A model generated the notes under the pieces. The model worked only from the letters and a program-made list of their open reading frames with translations. It made no database searches and had not been told where the DNA came from. Shown here one piece after another: positions 6,248-14,994 of a stretch of 64,000 bases of DNA. Position 1 is the stretch's first letter. Every line of letters starts with the position of its first letter. This DNA is from Mucilaginibacter sp. (lineage in GTDB: Bacteria > Bacteroidota > Bacteroidia > Sphingobacteriales > Sphingobacteriaceae). Both the position numbers and the translations under genes were made by a program. The DNA is taken from assembly GCF_025362475.1 (NCBI RefSeq), contig NZ_JANYGH010000048.1, forward strand, positions 81,102-145,101, read 5' to 3'.

Positions 6248-8434
6248 TTATAGCCTGATTTTAATCCCGCCGTTAATAACAAAACCATCCAGAGGGGCAT
6301 ATATATCCTTAAATACCGGGCTGGTGATACTGCCGGTATAAATGGTATCAAATTTGGTTTGCCGGGTATCGGTCAGGTTCTCAAAATTGATGAACAGGGA
6401 AAACCGGTCCCAGATCTTCTCGGCCATCAAACCGGTAGTCCAGTAAGCCCTGCCGGTAGTGCCGTCATTTAAACGTTGCGGACTAAAATAGTAAGCCTCC
6501 AGTCCTATCTTTAACTTATCCTCTATCTCATAAACCAGTACGTTATTCAGCCTGTGTTTGGATACTAAAGGATATACAGAGATGTTCTCATCTGTATGCT
6601 GCATTACATCCGCCAGCGTATAACCTATAAAAAGCTTAAAATCGGCATAGGTTAACTTTACATTGGTTTCAAGCCCCTTTGTATTCAGGTCGCCACGGGG
6701 CTGCTGGTATTGGAGGTTACCATTGGGCAGTGATGCAAGCAGGATAGGCTTCTCTATCCGCGTATAAAAAAACAATTGATTAATGCTAAAGCTTACCTTA
6801 TCATCAAAGAAACCGGTGCGGTAAGTAAAATCATAGTTTGCGCCGTATGATCGTTCGGCTGTGGTATTTTTAACATCAATAGGCAACACATTTCTAAACT
6901 GGATACGTTCGGCGTCCTCGGTAAATACAGTAGGCGCTTTATAACCCAAGCCACCGCCTAAACGGGTTGAAAAATGCGAATTAAGCTTCAACAATGCCGA
7001 TATGCGTGGCAGGATAAAAAAGCCATACCGATTGTGATAGTCGCCGCGTAAACCGCTTTCAATTGTCAGCTTTTGTGTGGCATTCCAGGTGTTTTGTACA
7101 AAACCACCAATGGTATTGTAGTTATAACTTCTCAGCGGAAAAGCATTGTTTTTATCCTCAGCAAAGTTTTCTGACAGGTAGTTTAATCCTGCAACCCAAT
7201 CAGATTTTTCGCTTGTACGGGAGTAAGTTGCTTCACTATAAGTTGAAAACTGCACCCCTGAAAAACGATAATCAGGCAGGTTAATAGCCCTATCGAAATA
7301 ACTTACACTGTTCTTGACTACCAGTTTTTCCTTGTCATTCAAAGTATGATCGAGCTCCACCTGTGTGCTGTATCTGCCCGTTTTATTTTTTTCAAAATAG
7401 CTGTGCTGCGCGTTACCATCGCCTTCAATATAATGAAGATCGCCGCCAATACGGTTCTCGATGGTGCTGTTAATCCCTGTTATCAGGGTGGTTTTATCGT
7501 CCAGGTAAAAGAATAATTTAGGATTTAGGGTAAACCTGTTATACTTTGGGATGGCCGTTAGATCGATATGGGCAGGATCATAAGCCGTACCATGATTATA
7601 CGCTGCAAATACGGTGGCCCCCATTTTTTTAAACTTTTGCGAATAGAAACCACTGGCATCCAAACCCAATGCCGAAGTACCGTTTAAAAGGAAATTTAAT
7701 TGCCTTTGATCGGTGGGTGTTTTGGACACTAAATTAACCAGGCCCGCGATAGCGCCACCACCATACAGGGTCGACGATGATCCTTTGATAACTTCAACCT
7801 GTTTCAGATCAAGCGGTGCTATTTGCAGTAAGCCCAAACCGCCCGAAAAGCCGGAGTAAAGCGGGAACCCATCCCTTATAATTTGGGTGTACTTACCATC
7901 AAGTCCCTGGATACGAATACTGGAATTATTACTGGTTGCCGACGTTTGCTGCGTTTGGATCCCTGTACTTTCGGCAAGCATCATGCGGATATCGCCTGGC
8001 TTCATGTTGGCTTTTTCGTCCAGCTCCTCACCCGAAATCACCTCCACCCGGGTAGGAATATTAGCAATTGTGCGACTGCTACGGGTGGACGAAACGGTAA
8101 CTTCACCCAGCTCCTCGCCATCTCCCTTGCCTTTAGCCTGAAGCAAAATTATCATAGGAGAAGATTGTTGAACCGGAAACGTTAAGGTGTCCGTCCTGGT
8201 ATCATACCCAATATAACTAAAGCGAATAATTTGTTTACCGGCAGGTATGTTTGTTAAGGTAATTAAACCCGCGGCATCGGCCGTAGCCCCTTTATTGATC
8301 CCCTGTATTAATGCCGTTGCACCAATCAGGGTTTCGTTTGTTTTGGCATCTTTAATAATTGCTTTAAACGTATCCTGGGCATACGCCATAGCGGTATATA
8401 AAAGTGCCGTAAAAAGCACTATGATTTTTTTCAT
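6248..8434 (-). CDS. TonB-dependent outer-membrane receptor
   Basis: The 728-aa protein begins with a signal peptide (cleavage after AMAYA, residue 19). A CarboxypepD_reg-like domain follows (about 22-100, DTFKAIIKDAKTNETLIGATALIQG), then a plug domain (about 118-235, containing SSIRIQGLDGKYTQIIRDGFPLYSG), and a 22-strand barrel ending in the strand FVINGGIKIRL. Such receptors import scarce nutrients with TonB-ExbBD energy. The next gene on the same strand encodes a small Cys-rich exported protein, a combination usually seen around metal handling, so a metal or metal-chelate ligand is a reasonable guess. The 813-bp barrel region gives no direct substrate clue. Confidence 0.93.
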   Translation of the reverse strand: MKKIIVLFTALLYTAMAYAQDTFKAIIKDAKTNETLIGATALIQGINKGATADAAGLITLTNIPAGKQIIRFSYIGYDTRTDTLTFPVQQSSPMIILLQAKGKGDGEELGEVTVSSTRSSRTIANIPTRVEVISGEELDEKANMKPGDIRMMLAESTGIQTQQTSATSNNSSIRIQGLDGKYTQIIRDGFPLYSGFSGGLGLLQIAPLDLKQVEVIKGSSSTLYGGGAIAGLVNLVSKTPTDQRQLNFLLNGTSALGLDASGFYSQKFKKMGATVFAAYNHGTAYDPAHIDLTAIPKYNRFTLNPKLFFYLDDKTTLITGINSTIENRIGGDLHYIEGDGNAQHSYFEKNKTGRYSTQVELDHTLNDKEKLVVKNSVSYFDRAINLPDYRFSGVQFSTYSEATYSRTSEKSDWVAGLNYLSENFAEDKNNAFPLRSYNYNTIGGFVQNTWNATQKLTIESGLRGDYHNRYGFFILPRISALLKLNSHFSTRLGGGLGYKAPTVFTEDAERIQFRNVLPIDVKNTTAERSYGANYDFTYRTGFFDDKVSFSINQLFFYTRIEKPILLASLPNGNLQYQQPRGDLNTKGLETNVKLTYADFKLFIGYTLADVMQHTDENISVYPLVSKHRLNNVLVYEIEDKLKIGLEAYYFSPQRLNDGTTGRAYWTTGLMAEKIWDRFSLFINFENLTDTRQTKFDTIYTGSITSPVFKDIYAPLDGFVINGGIKIRL

Positions 8435-8538
8435 GAATATGGAAATTAGTTATGTAGAAGCTAAAAGCAGAATGCACAAAGCTTAAAGCTAATAGAATAT
8501 AAAATTGGCCAGCTGCATAGCTGTATGGTGGGGTTGTA

Positions 8539-8856
8539 TTAACTTATCTGCGGGGGTTGCCATATTGCCTGGGCAACATCTTCGGTATATGGTTGATTAT
8601 AAGCAATAACATGCTTAACGGGTATTTGGGGCAATAAAAACAAGGTGTGATCAACAGCTTTGGTAACGGTAAACCCGGTACATGAGCCACATGCAAAAAA
8701 TGGGGAACAACCCTGGCAATCTTTCCCTTTAGGTGATGATTTAGCCGGGGCATTTTGCGTAATGGTATTTTTGATGCCACAATCATTATCGGCACAACAA
8801 GGCTTTGCTGTAAGCAGCAGCACAACCAGGGCAGATATGTAGCATAGGAATTTCAT
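8539..8856 (-). CDS. Small exported Cys-rich protein (DUF6660-like)
   Basis: The 105-aa product has an N-terminal signal sequence (MKFLCYISALVVLLLTAKP) and nine further cysteines: CC, DNDCG, KDCQGCSPFFACGSCTG. The spaced cysteines and final hydrophobic, Pro-rich tail match what I know of DUF6660 proteins, small Bacteroidota proteins encoded next to heavy-metal transport and TonB receptor genes. It lies 104 bases upstream of the TonB receptor gene on the same strand and so is probably the first gene of that unit. A periplasmic metal-binding or metal-sensing role is inference. Confidence 0.65.
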   Translation of the reverse strand: MKFLCYISALVVLLLTAKPCCADNDCGIKNTITQNAPAKSSPKGKDCQGCSPFFACGSCTGFTVTKAVDHTLFLLPQIPVKHVIAYNQPYTEDVAQAIWQPPQIS

Positions 8857-8951
8857 TGTGGCAAATGTAAGAGATTTAGCGTAAAATCTTTATAAGGTGA
8901 TAGATTAACGCCAATTAAACAAAAAGCATTGCGAAACCCCGGCATTTTTTG

Positions 8952-9608
8952 TCAGTCCTCCTTCAATAGTTCAATGGCTTCCTGGTATTGTTTTATTAAA
9001 CCCGGTGCCCTATCCACCGCCCAGGCGTGGTAATTATCTTTTATCAGCATCAATGTGGTATGCGTATTTACCGCTTTGCGCGATTGCGGATCAAACATCA
9101 CTTTGGCTACTTCATCTTCTACCTTCATTATTCTGCTTTGTTCGTCATAAATGCGGGTGAGCAAAGCGGCTTGCTTAAAACTGATCTTCGAAAGGATATT
9201 ATGGCCCTTGGCCACATCCCATGCTACGTTATCCAGATATCGGTACAAAACCCCGGCCGGGGCAATGTAATTTAGGTGAAATTCATCGTTAGTCACAATC
9301 CTGGCCTGCAATTTAGGATCGGCCAAAGCCGAATCGATAGATTTTAAAACCTTTTGGTCATAGGCATACTGCTCAATGGTAAACTGCTTATTCTTATCCA
9401 GCTCGGCCCTGATGTTGCTTACCAGTTCTCTTGTCTCGCTCTTTTCATGCCGGCTGTTGATAAACTCGGTAAAAACCAATCCCAAAAACACGCTGAACAC
9501 AATCAGCAACGATTCGCCTACGTATTCTTTCCAATCCCTTAGGGTATAAATCTCCAGCTTTTCGCCGTCGTGCCGGGGAGCGATTTTGTTTTTAGGGTGC
9601 TGAGGCAT
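8952..9608 (-). CDS. Single-TM protein, DUF6090-like
   Basis: This 218-aa protein has a basic, hydrophilic N-terminus (to about residue 30), one transmembrane helix (about 31-51, VGESLLIVFSVFLGLVFTEF), then a mostly helical soluble region rich in charged residues. The segment FTEFINSRHEKSETRELVSNIRAELDKNKQ after the membrane span matches the arrangement of DUF6090 proteins in Bacteroidota, whose function is unknown. It stands alone on the minus strand, 95 bases upstream of the Cys-rich gene. No catalytic motif was seen. Confidence 0.6.
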   Translation of the reverse strand: MPQHPKNKIAPRHDGEKLEIYTLRDWKEYVGESLLIVFSVFLGLVFTEFINSRHEKSETRELVSNIRAELDKNKQFTIEQYAYDQKVLKSIDSALADPKLQARIVTNDEFHLNYIAPAGVLYRYLDNVAWDVAKGHNILSKISFKQAALLTRIYDEQSRIMKVEDEVAKVMFDPQSRKAVNTHTTLMLIKDNYHAWAVDRAPGLIKQYQEAIELLKED

Positions 9609-9809
9609 AAGGTTTTATTTAGTGGATACAAGATAAGAAAAAAATAAAAGCCGCAAGCTCGACTTTACGGTTTATCAAAGCCTCACAACTCAACTATTTA
9701 CATTATATTAGGCCTAGAAGATATACGACGCTTACTTGTATTGGCATCGAACTTCATACAACTGTAATATACAATAAACACAGTCTATTATCATACCCCC
9801 GGGAAGTTC

Positions 9810-10979
9810 ATGCAACAATACACGTGCACTAAAGAAATAGCAGAAGCAGCCAACCGTTGTTTCGAGTGGGAGGTGTATCATTTTTTGCATACTTGGGTCC
9901 AGAACCATGAGGATAAAACGCTGCTCCAGTTTGATCAGCCGTTGGATGAGTATTTGGCAAATGACGCGTTGCGGGATTTCTTTTTGAATACGCGTCACCC
10001 AATTCAGCAATTGTTAAAAAATCGTTCCATCGCCTGCCATTTAGGTCGACGCGCGCGGGGTGTTTACTTTGACCCAATTAGCGGAGATCCCTTATTGGCT
10101 TTCACAGAGCAGCGGATCTATAACCTTGCCCGCAGGATGGATAGTGAACGCATGCATGTTCCATTCCGCTCGGTTCATCCTAACAAGCAAACCGAAGCAG
10201 GTGATACCGCGGAAATCAGCACCTACCCCACCGGATCAGAAGAAATTCGCTATAATAGCGGCAATCATTTTACCAGCCGGCCAGCGAACGGGAACGTATT
10301 TGATGAACACAGTAAGCACTGCACGGCAAAATCAGCAGGCAATCTACATGTGCTCTTCAAACGTGGATTCCTGGAAGAGCGCTTACACGATGCAAAAGCG
10401 CTTACAGCCGAAATGCATGAGGCAGGTGAAACCCAGCCTCAATTCTTTGTAATCTTCAGCAGGCATTCGTTAATAGAAGGTCATTTTGGGACATCCCTGG
10501 TGATCATGGATCCTGCAAATCCCGATTTCCCCCGGCGCGTGATGGTTTGTGATACTTTACTCAAAGAACTGCCGCACCACCCACGCTGGTGGCATCACTT
10601 TATCGCAGAATATTCTAACGTATTTGGTGATGCCATAGCAGAAATAGTTGAAGATCTTTCGCACCCGCTACAGAAGGTAAATATTAAAGGCGATAACCCG
10701 TATCGACATGATTGGGACTGCCCTTATTACGCCACCAGCATGGCAGCCGCCTTGGCCGACCTGGTTAAAAACAACCCGGACCTCCTGTTAAATGGAAGCG
10801 TTCATGACATCCATAACGCCATGAAGGCTATCATGCAGGATTACTACCACCCAGATCACGAAATTAAAACAAGGTCGGAAATTCAACAGGCTAACCGGTT
10901 AAAGCGATGGAAAAGCGGTCGGGAAGTAATTAAGGATCTGGTGGTGGAGATTAGTAGGAAGTCGTCTTATGAATTGTAG
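9810..10979 (+). CDS. Candidate CE-clan cysteine peptidase/acetyltransferase
   Basis: I do not recognise the 389-aa protein by family. Its C-terminal half, however, shows the order of catalytic elements of CE-clan enzymes (Ulp1/SENP, XopD, YopJ): His225 in EGHFGTSLVIMD, then an acidic Asp248 in VMVCDTL, Gln288 in HPLQKV, and Cys304 in RHDWDCPYYATSMAAALADL. Spacing (23 residues His-Asp, 56 Asp-Cys) lies in the range known for Ulp1 and YopJ. The position after Cys is Pro rather than the usual Gly. The first 200 residues are unassigned; no signal peptide or membrane span is visible. It is a lone plus-strand gene between minus-strand genes and is followed by a palindrome array. It could be a protease of ubiquitin-like fusions, an acetyltransferase, or an inactive relative. 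Confidence 0.4.
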   Translation: MQQYTCTKEIAEAANRCFEWEVYHFLHTWVQNHEDKTLLQFDQPLDEYLANDALRDFFLNTRHPIQQLLKNRSIACHLGRRARGVYFDPISGDPLLAFTEQRIYNLARRMDSERMHVPFRSVHPNKQTEAGDTAEISTYPTGSEEIRYNSGNHFTSRPANGNVFDEHSKHCTAKSAGNLHVLFKRGFLEERLHDAKALTAEMHEAGETQPQFFVIFSRHSLIEGHFGTSLVIMDPANPDFPRRVMVCDTLLKELPHHPRWWHHFIAEYSNVFGDAIAEIVEDLSHPLQKVNIKGDNPYRHDWDCPYYATSMAAALADLVKNNPDLLLNGSVHDIHNAMKAIMQDYYHPDHEIKTRSEIQQANRLKRWKSGREVIKDLVVEISRKSSYEL

Positions 10980-11031
10980 GTAGTTTATCATTACAGCCTG
11001 TGGTCGGTGTTTTCAGCCTAACCAATTCCCA

Positions 11032-11217
11032 AGGGCGTAGCCCTGAAACATTTTGCAACAACGGGTTGAAACCCGTTGAAAAAGCAAACGAGGGATAGAG
11101 AGAACCGTAGGTTCGGCGCATATACATGGGTCGTTCCTATGGAACTATTGGCTTGTGATATTCCTGGTCAACGGGTTAAAACCCGTTGCTAATATATTGG
11201 CCGTCCGCTATGCGGAC
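11032..11217. repeat. Array of six short palindromes (REP-like)
   Basis: Within 186 bp there are six near-perfect palindromes of two kinds. Three-base-loop hairpins: AGGGC-GTA-GCCCT (11032-11044), GAACC-GTA-GGTTC (11102-11114), GTTCC-TAT-GGAAC (11133-11145) and GTCCGC-TAT-GCGGAC (11203-11217). Two-base-centre hairpins: CAACGGGTTGAAACCCGTTG (11059-11078) and CAACGGGTTAAAACCCGTTG (11169-11188). This fills the gap between two convergent genes and holds no coding sequence. Confidence 0.8.
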
Positions 11218-11266
11218 TGTGAAAAGGTTTGGTCATGGAGATCATCATCACTCATAAATTACTCCA

Positions 11267-11297
11267 CAAAAAAGCCCCCAACTTACGTTGAGGGCTT
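11267..11297 (-). terminator. Rho-independent terminator of the HupE/M1 operon
   Basis: On the minus strand the stem AGCCCTCAAC / GTTGGGGGCT closes a GTAA tetraloop (one T-G wobble) and is followed by six T residues. It starts just after the M1 peptidase stop codon at 11303. Confidence 0.85.
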
Positions 11298-11302
11298 CAA
11301 TA

Positions 11303-13642
11303 TTATTGTCCGCCTTTCCTGGCTTCCTGCATCGGGTTGGTGCCTGATGTGGCGCCGCGTGGCAGGCTTTGTTGTTTAAACAGTTCAAACCTTGATGGGG
11401 CGTATTCTCTTGGCCAGCTGTTGTTGGCTTCGTCAATATCTGCCGTTTGGCGGTATGGGTCAAGCTTAATGGATTTTACCTCTTTTGTTTTGGCAAATAC
11501 CTTGCTCACCTTAAATTCGTTTTTACGCCAGATGTAAGCCGGGATATTATCTATCTCCGTGGTGCCATCGGCATAAGTCCACTCGATGATTATCGGGCTC
11601 ACCAGGCCGCCTTTATTGCTGAAGGTGAGCTCGTAAAAATAGCTTTTGCTATCGTACAACTTCTTTTCGTCGGGAGTTAAAGCACTGTACATATCCTGGT
11701 AGCTTTTGGTGGTCATTGGCGTTGCCGCGAAACGATCCCATTTGCTGTAAAAATCCTGCAATGAAGTATCAGCCTCTACCGCGAAACGGGTTCCTGCTGC
11801 TTTATTGCGGGTGGTGCTGATGTTCTCCAGGTTACGATCAAACTGAGCACGGTCAACACTGCCTTCAACAGCCGGATTTTTGGTATTTAAACGGTAGTAT
11901 TTTACGCTATCCAATGATACGTCCACCGGCTCGGTTCCGAAGAACCATCCGCGCCAGAACCAGTCCAGGTCAACCGCCGAGGCATCTTCCATGGTGCGGA
12001 ACAAGTCCTCTGGCGTTGGGTGTTTAAAGGCCCAGCGTTTGGCGTAAGTCTTAAAAGCATAATCAAACAACTCGCGACCCATTACGGTTTCGCGCAATAC
12101 ATTTAACGCGGTGGCCGGTTTGGCATAAGCGTTAGGACCAAACATGATAATGTTTTCTGAGTTGGTCATGATAGGCTCCAGCTGATTTTTCGGCATTTTC
12201 ATGTAATCCACAATCTTGTAAGCCGGTCCGCGCGATGAAGGAAATTTAGGATCCCACTCCTGCTCGGTCAAGTACTGTACAAACGTGTTCAGGCCTTCGT
12301 CCATCCAGGTCCACTGGCGCTCGTCAGAGTTAACAATCATCGGGAAAAAGTTGTGACCAACCTCGTGGATAATTACACCAATCATCCCGTTCTTGGTGGC
12401 TTCGCTATAAGTACCATCTTTTTCGGCCCTGCCATAGTTAAAGCAGATCATCGGGTACTCCATGCCGTTTGCAGCCTCTACCGAAATAGCAACCGGGTAA
12501 GGATAAGGGATGGTATGTTTTGAATATGTACGTATAGTATGCGCAACAACCTTACTTGAATATTTACGGTAAAGCGGGTAAGCTTCGGGACCGTAGTACG
12601 ACATCGCCATTACCTTTCTACCACCCTCAATTTGGGTGCTCATGGCATCCCATACTATCCGGCGTGATGATACCCATGCAAAATCGCGCACGTTTTCGGC
12701 ATGGAAAGCCCATGTTTTACGGGCGGTTGCATGGCCTTTCATGGTGTTTTTTACTTCATCTAAATTTACCACTTCCACCGGCGAGGTTGCAGATTGCGCC
12801 GCGTTCCAGCGTTTAAACTGGGCTGCAGTTAAGGTTTGCGCGTAGTTGGAACATTGACCGGTACCACCTACCACATGATCGGCAGGTACGTTAATGTTCA
12901 CCTTAAAATCGCCAAAGTTTAAAGCAAACTCGCCGCTGCCCATAAACTGTTTGTTTTGCCATCCCTGGAAATCGCTGTAAACAGCCATCCTTGGGTACCA
13001 TTGCGTCATGGTATACAGGTAATTATTATCCTCTGGGAAATATTCATACCCACCACGACCACCGATGGTCATCCTGTCGGATATATTGTACCACCAGTTA
13101 ACTTTAAACTTAAATTTTGCGCCCGGCGCCAGGGTTGCAGGCAGCTCAATGCGCATCATGGTTTCGTTGATGGTATAGGTAAGCGTACCACCGTTTGCAT
13201 CTTTTACACTTTCAATATGGTTACCCAAATCAAGGTTATGGCCCATTACGCCCTGTAACTGGCGCAGACTCATTTTGCCCTGCATTTTGCTCTCGCTGGT
13301 GGTAGTGCCTTCAGCATCTTTTTTATGTTGATTTTCATCAAGCTGCAACCACAGGTAAGTTAGTGCATCGGGCGAGTTGTTGGTATAAGTGATGGTTTCT
13401 GATCCATCCAAACGCTGTTTGTCATCGTTAAGGGTAGCGTTGATCTCATAATCGGCTTTTTGCTGCCAATAATGCGGACCAGGGGCACCTGATGCCGACC
13501 GATAGCCGTTAGGCGTGTTAAGCATAGTACCCAATTGCTCAAAACGGTTACCGTGGTTTGAGCCGGGGTTGTTGTCATGTTGCGCCCAGGAAGCCGAGGC
13601 TAATAAGAGGCAGGAAAATAAAGCCGGGTAAAATTTATTCAT
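11303..13642 (-). CDS. M1-family zinc metallopeptidase
   Basis: This 779-aa exported peptidase has a signal peptide (cleavage after SASWA, residue 20), the substrate-recognition motif NGMEYP (392-397, in place of GAMEN), the zinc site HEVGH (426-430) and the third ligand Glu449 in WMDEG, with the expected 18-residue spacing. The catalytic tyrosine region and a C-terminal domain follow. M1 enzymes remove N-terminal residues from peptides; this branch acts in the periplasm or on the surface. Its ATG overlaps the end of the HupE/UreJ gene by four bases, so the two form one operon, with a terminator 6 bases after the stop codon. Confidence 0.95.
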   Translation of the reverse strand: MNKFYPALFSCLLLASASWAQHDNNPGSNHGNRFEQLGTMLNTPNGYRSASGAPGPHYWQQKADYEINATLNDDKQRLDGSETITYTNNSPDALTYLWLQLDENQHKKDAEGTTTSESKMQGKMSLRQLQGVMGHNLDLGNHIESVKDANGGTLTYTINETMMRIELPATLAPGAKFKFKVNWWYNISDRMTIGGRGGYEYFPEDNNYLYTMTQWYPRMAVYSDFQGWQNKQFMGSGEFALNFGDFKVNINVPADHVVGGTGQCSNYAQTLTAAQFKRWNAAQSATSPVEVVNLDEVKNTMKGHATARKTWAFHAENVRDFAWVSSRRIVWDAMSTQIEGGRKVMAMSYYGPEAYPLYRKYSSKVVAHTIRTYSKHTIPYPYPVAISVEAANGMEYPMICFNYGRAEKDGTYSEATKNGMIGVIIHEVGHNFFPMIVNSDERQWTWMDEGLNTFVQYLTEQEWDPKFPSSRGPAYKIVDYMKMPKNQLEPIMTNSENIIMFGPNAYAKPATALNVLRETVMGRELFDYAFKTYAKRWAFKHPTPEDLFRTMEDASAVDLDWFWRGWFFGTEPVDVSLDSVKYYRLNTKNPAVEGSVDRAQFDRNLENISTTRNKAAGTRFAVEADTSLQDFYSKWDRFAATPMTTKSYQDMYSALTPDEKKLYDSKSYFYELTFSNKGGLVSPIIIEWTYADGTTEIDNIPAYIWRKNEFKVSKVFAKTKEVKSIKLDPYRQTADIDEANNSWPREYAPSRFELFKQQSLPRGATSGTNPMQEARKGGQ

Positions 13643-14229
13643 CTGTATTTAATTAGAAAAAAACGTTCAACGCACATTATAAAAGCAATTCCAAATATAG
13701 CCGACGACAGGAACATCGTCCAGTCGCGCTGTGGTGTTTTGGCAAATTTGATTAACAAATAAGAGATAAGTAACGCAGATATTACAATTAAAACCTGCCC
13801 AAACTCCAACCCAAGGTTAAAAGCGAACAGCTGCGCGGTGATATTACTGCTGCTGCCCAGCAAACTTTTAAGATAGTTAGAGAAGCCCATACCGTGGATG
13901 AGCCCGAAAAAAAGTGCCAGGGAGTAGTTAAGCCGCATGGTATTTGCCGTGCGCTTTTTATTGAGCACATTAACTAAGCTGGTGAAAACTATGGTAACAG
14001 GAATTAAAAATTCAATAAGCGAAGTATTGATATGAATTACATTTAACACGCTTAAAGCCAGCGTGATAGAGTGCCCGATAGTGAAGGCGGTAACTAGTAC
14101 CAGTACCTTGCGCCAGTCGGCCAGGAGGTAGGTACCGCAAAGCACGGTTACAAATAAAATATGGTCGTACCCCTCCCAGTTACAGATGTGTTGCCATCCT
14201 AACTGGAAGTATAATGAAAAGTCAGTCAT
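13639..14229 (-). CDS. HupE/UreJ-type membrane protein
   Basis: From the ATG at 14229 the product is 196 aa with about six membrane spans and the HupE/UreJ_2 signature GYDHILFVTVLCGTYLLADW followed by FTIGHSITLALSV (conserved Asp-His and His residues). Members are thought to move or sense transition metals, notably nickel or cobalt. The open frame extends 60 residues further upstream, but that extension is not HupE-like and would cover the start of the divergent DUF6702 gene, so 14229 is preferred. It overlaps the M1 peptidase gene by four bases. A metal-supply role for the co-encoded metallopeptidase is only inference. Confidence 0.85.
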   Translation of the reverse strand: MTDFSLYFQLGWQHICNWEGYDHILFVTVLCGTYLLADWRKVLVLVTAFTIGHSITLALSVLNVIHINTSLIEFLIPVTIVFTSLVNVLNKKRTANTMRLNYSLALFFGLIHGMGFSNYLKSLLGSSSNITAQLFAFNLGLEFGQVLIVISALLISYLLIKFAKTPQRDWTMFLSSAIFGIAFIMCVERFFLIKYR

Positions 14230-14296
14230 TGAGTTAATTCGCAATTGCCAATAAAAATAACGTTTTTTGCTGAAAATAAAACACCCGGGCGATACC

Positions 14297-14773
14297 ATGT
14301 TGCAGTTGATCATCATAAGCTGGCTTAGCTTTTTCCACCCATTTTTTGTAAGTGTTACCGAAATTAACCACAACGCCAAAAACCAAAGCGTTGAAGTAAG
14401 CTGTCGCATTTTTTATGACGACCTGGAACGCACCCTCGAAAAACAATACAAAAGCCCGATTGATATTGTGCACCCCAAGGACAAAACCAAAATGAACCAG
14501 CAGCTTAATGATTACATTAAAAAGCACCTGGCCATTAAAACCGATGGCAAAGCACTCAATTTAAGCTATGTTGGCTACGAGATACAGGAAGATGCCGCCT
14601 GGATTTATTTTGAAGTAAAAGGCATCAGCAAGGTAAAAAAAGTGGAAATCCATGATGATATTCTTTTTGCCGAACACCCCGAACAAATCAATATGCTCCA
14701 CGTAACCGTAGGCGGCCAGCGCAAAAGCACCAAGCTTGATAACCCGGAGAGTGATGCGGGATTTGAATTTTAA
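14297..14773 (+). CDS. DUF6702 family exported protein
   Basis: The 158-aa protein starts with a short hydrophobic segment (MLQLIIISWLSFFHPFFVS) followed by TEINHNAKNQSVEVSCRIFYDDLERTL, the hallmark opening of DUF6702 (HP-F-VS-TEI-N). It is predominantly beta strand with two conserved regions, GYEIQEDAAWIYFEVKGI and NMLHVTVGGQRKS. It is divergent from the HupE/UreJ-M1 operon, with only 67 bases between the two start codons; DUF6702, HupE/UreJ and M1 genes are often neighbours in Bacteroidota. An ATG ten codons upstream (14267) is in frame but precedes the signal sequence. Function is unknown. Confidence 0.8.
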   Translation: MLQLIIISWLSFFHPFFVSVTEINHNAKNQSVEVSCRIFYDDLERTLEKQYKSPIDIVHPKDKTKMNQQLNDYIKKHLAIKTDGKALNLSYVGYEIQEDAAWIYFEVKGISKVKKVEIHDDILFAEHPEQINMLHVTVGGQRKSTKLDNPESDAGFEF

Positions 14774-14843
14774 TTCAGATGTGCAGATTTTAGATTACAG
14801 ATATGCAGATGATGGTTGGATTGATTTAGTATGATAAAACCTG

Positions 14844-14943
14844 TTTGTCATGCTGAACGCAGTGAAGCATCTATTTGCAAACTGTACAGAGCGAAGAGGC
14901 ATGGCTGAGAGTAGATCCTTCGCTATCGCTCAAGGATGACAAA
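14844..14943. repeat. Dispersed palindromic repeat, family A copy 2
   Basis: It starts TTTGTCATGCTGAACGCAG and ends in TCAAGGATGACAAA, with the central CTGTACAGAGCGAAG shared by all copies. Just upstream (14776-14810) CAGAT recurs four times with spacings of 8, 14 and 8 bases. Confidence 0.85.
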
Positions 14944-14994
14944 AAGGGATAATATTCACCTCAGTCGTATCATAAACACCCAAGCCCACCTATC

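Noticed and set aside
10060..10452. 130-codon frame inside the CE-clan candidate gene
   Set aside because: It is another reading frame of the larger gene, with no recognisable domain or start context.
14230..14409. Longer start for the HupE/UreJ protein
   Set aside because: The extra 60 residues are not HupE-like and overlap the divergent DUF6702 gene.
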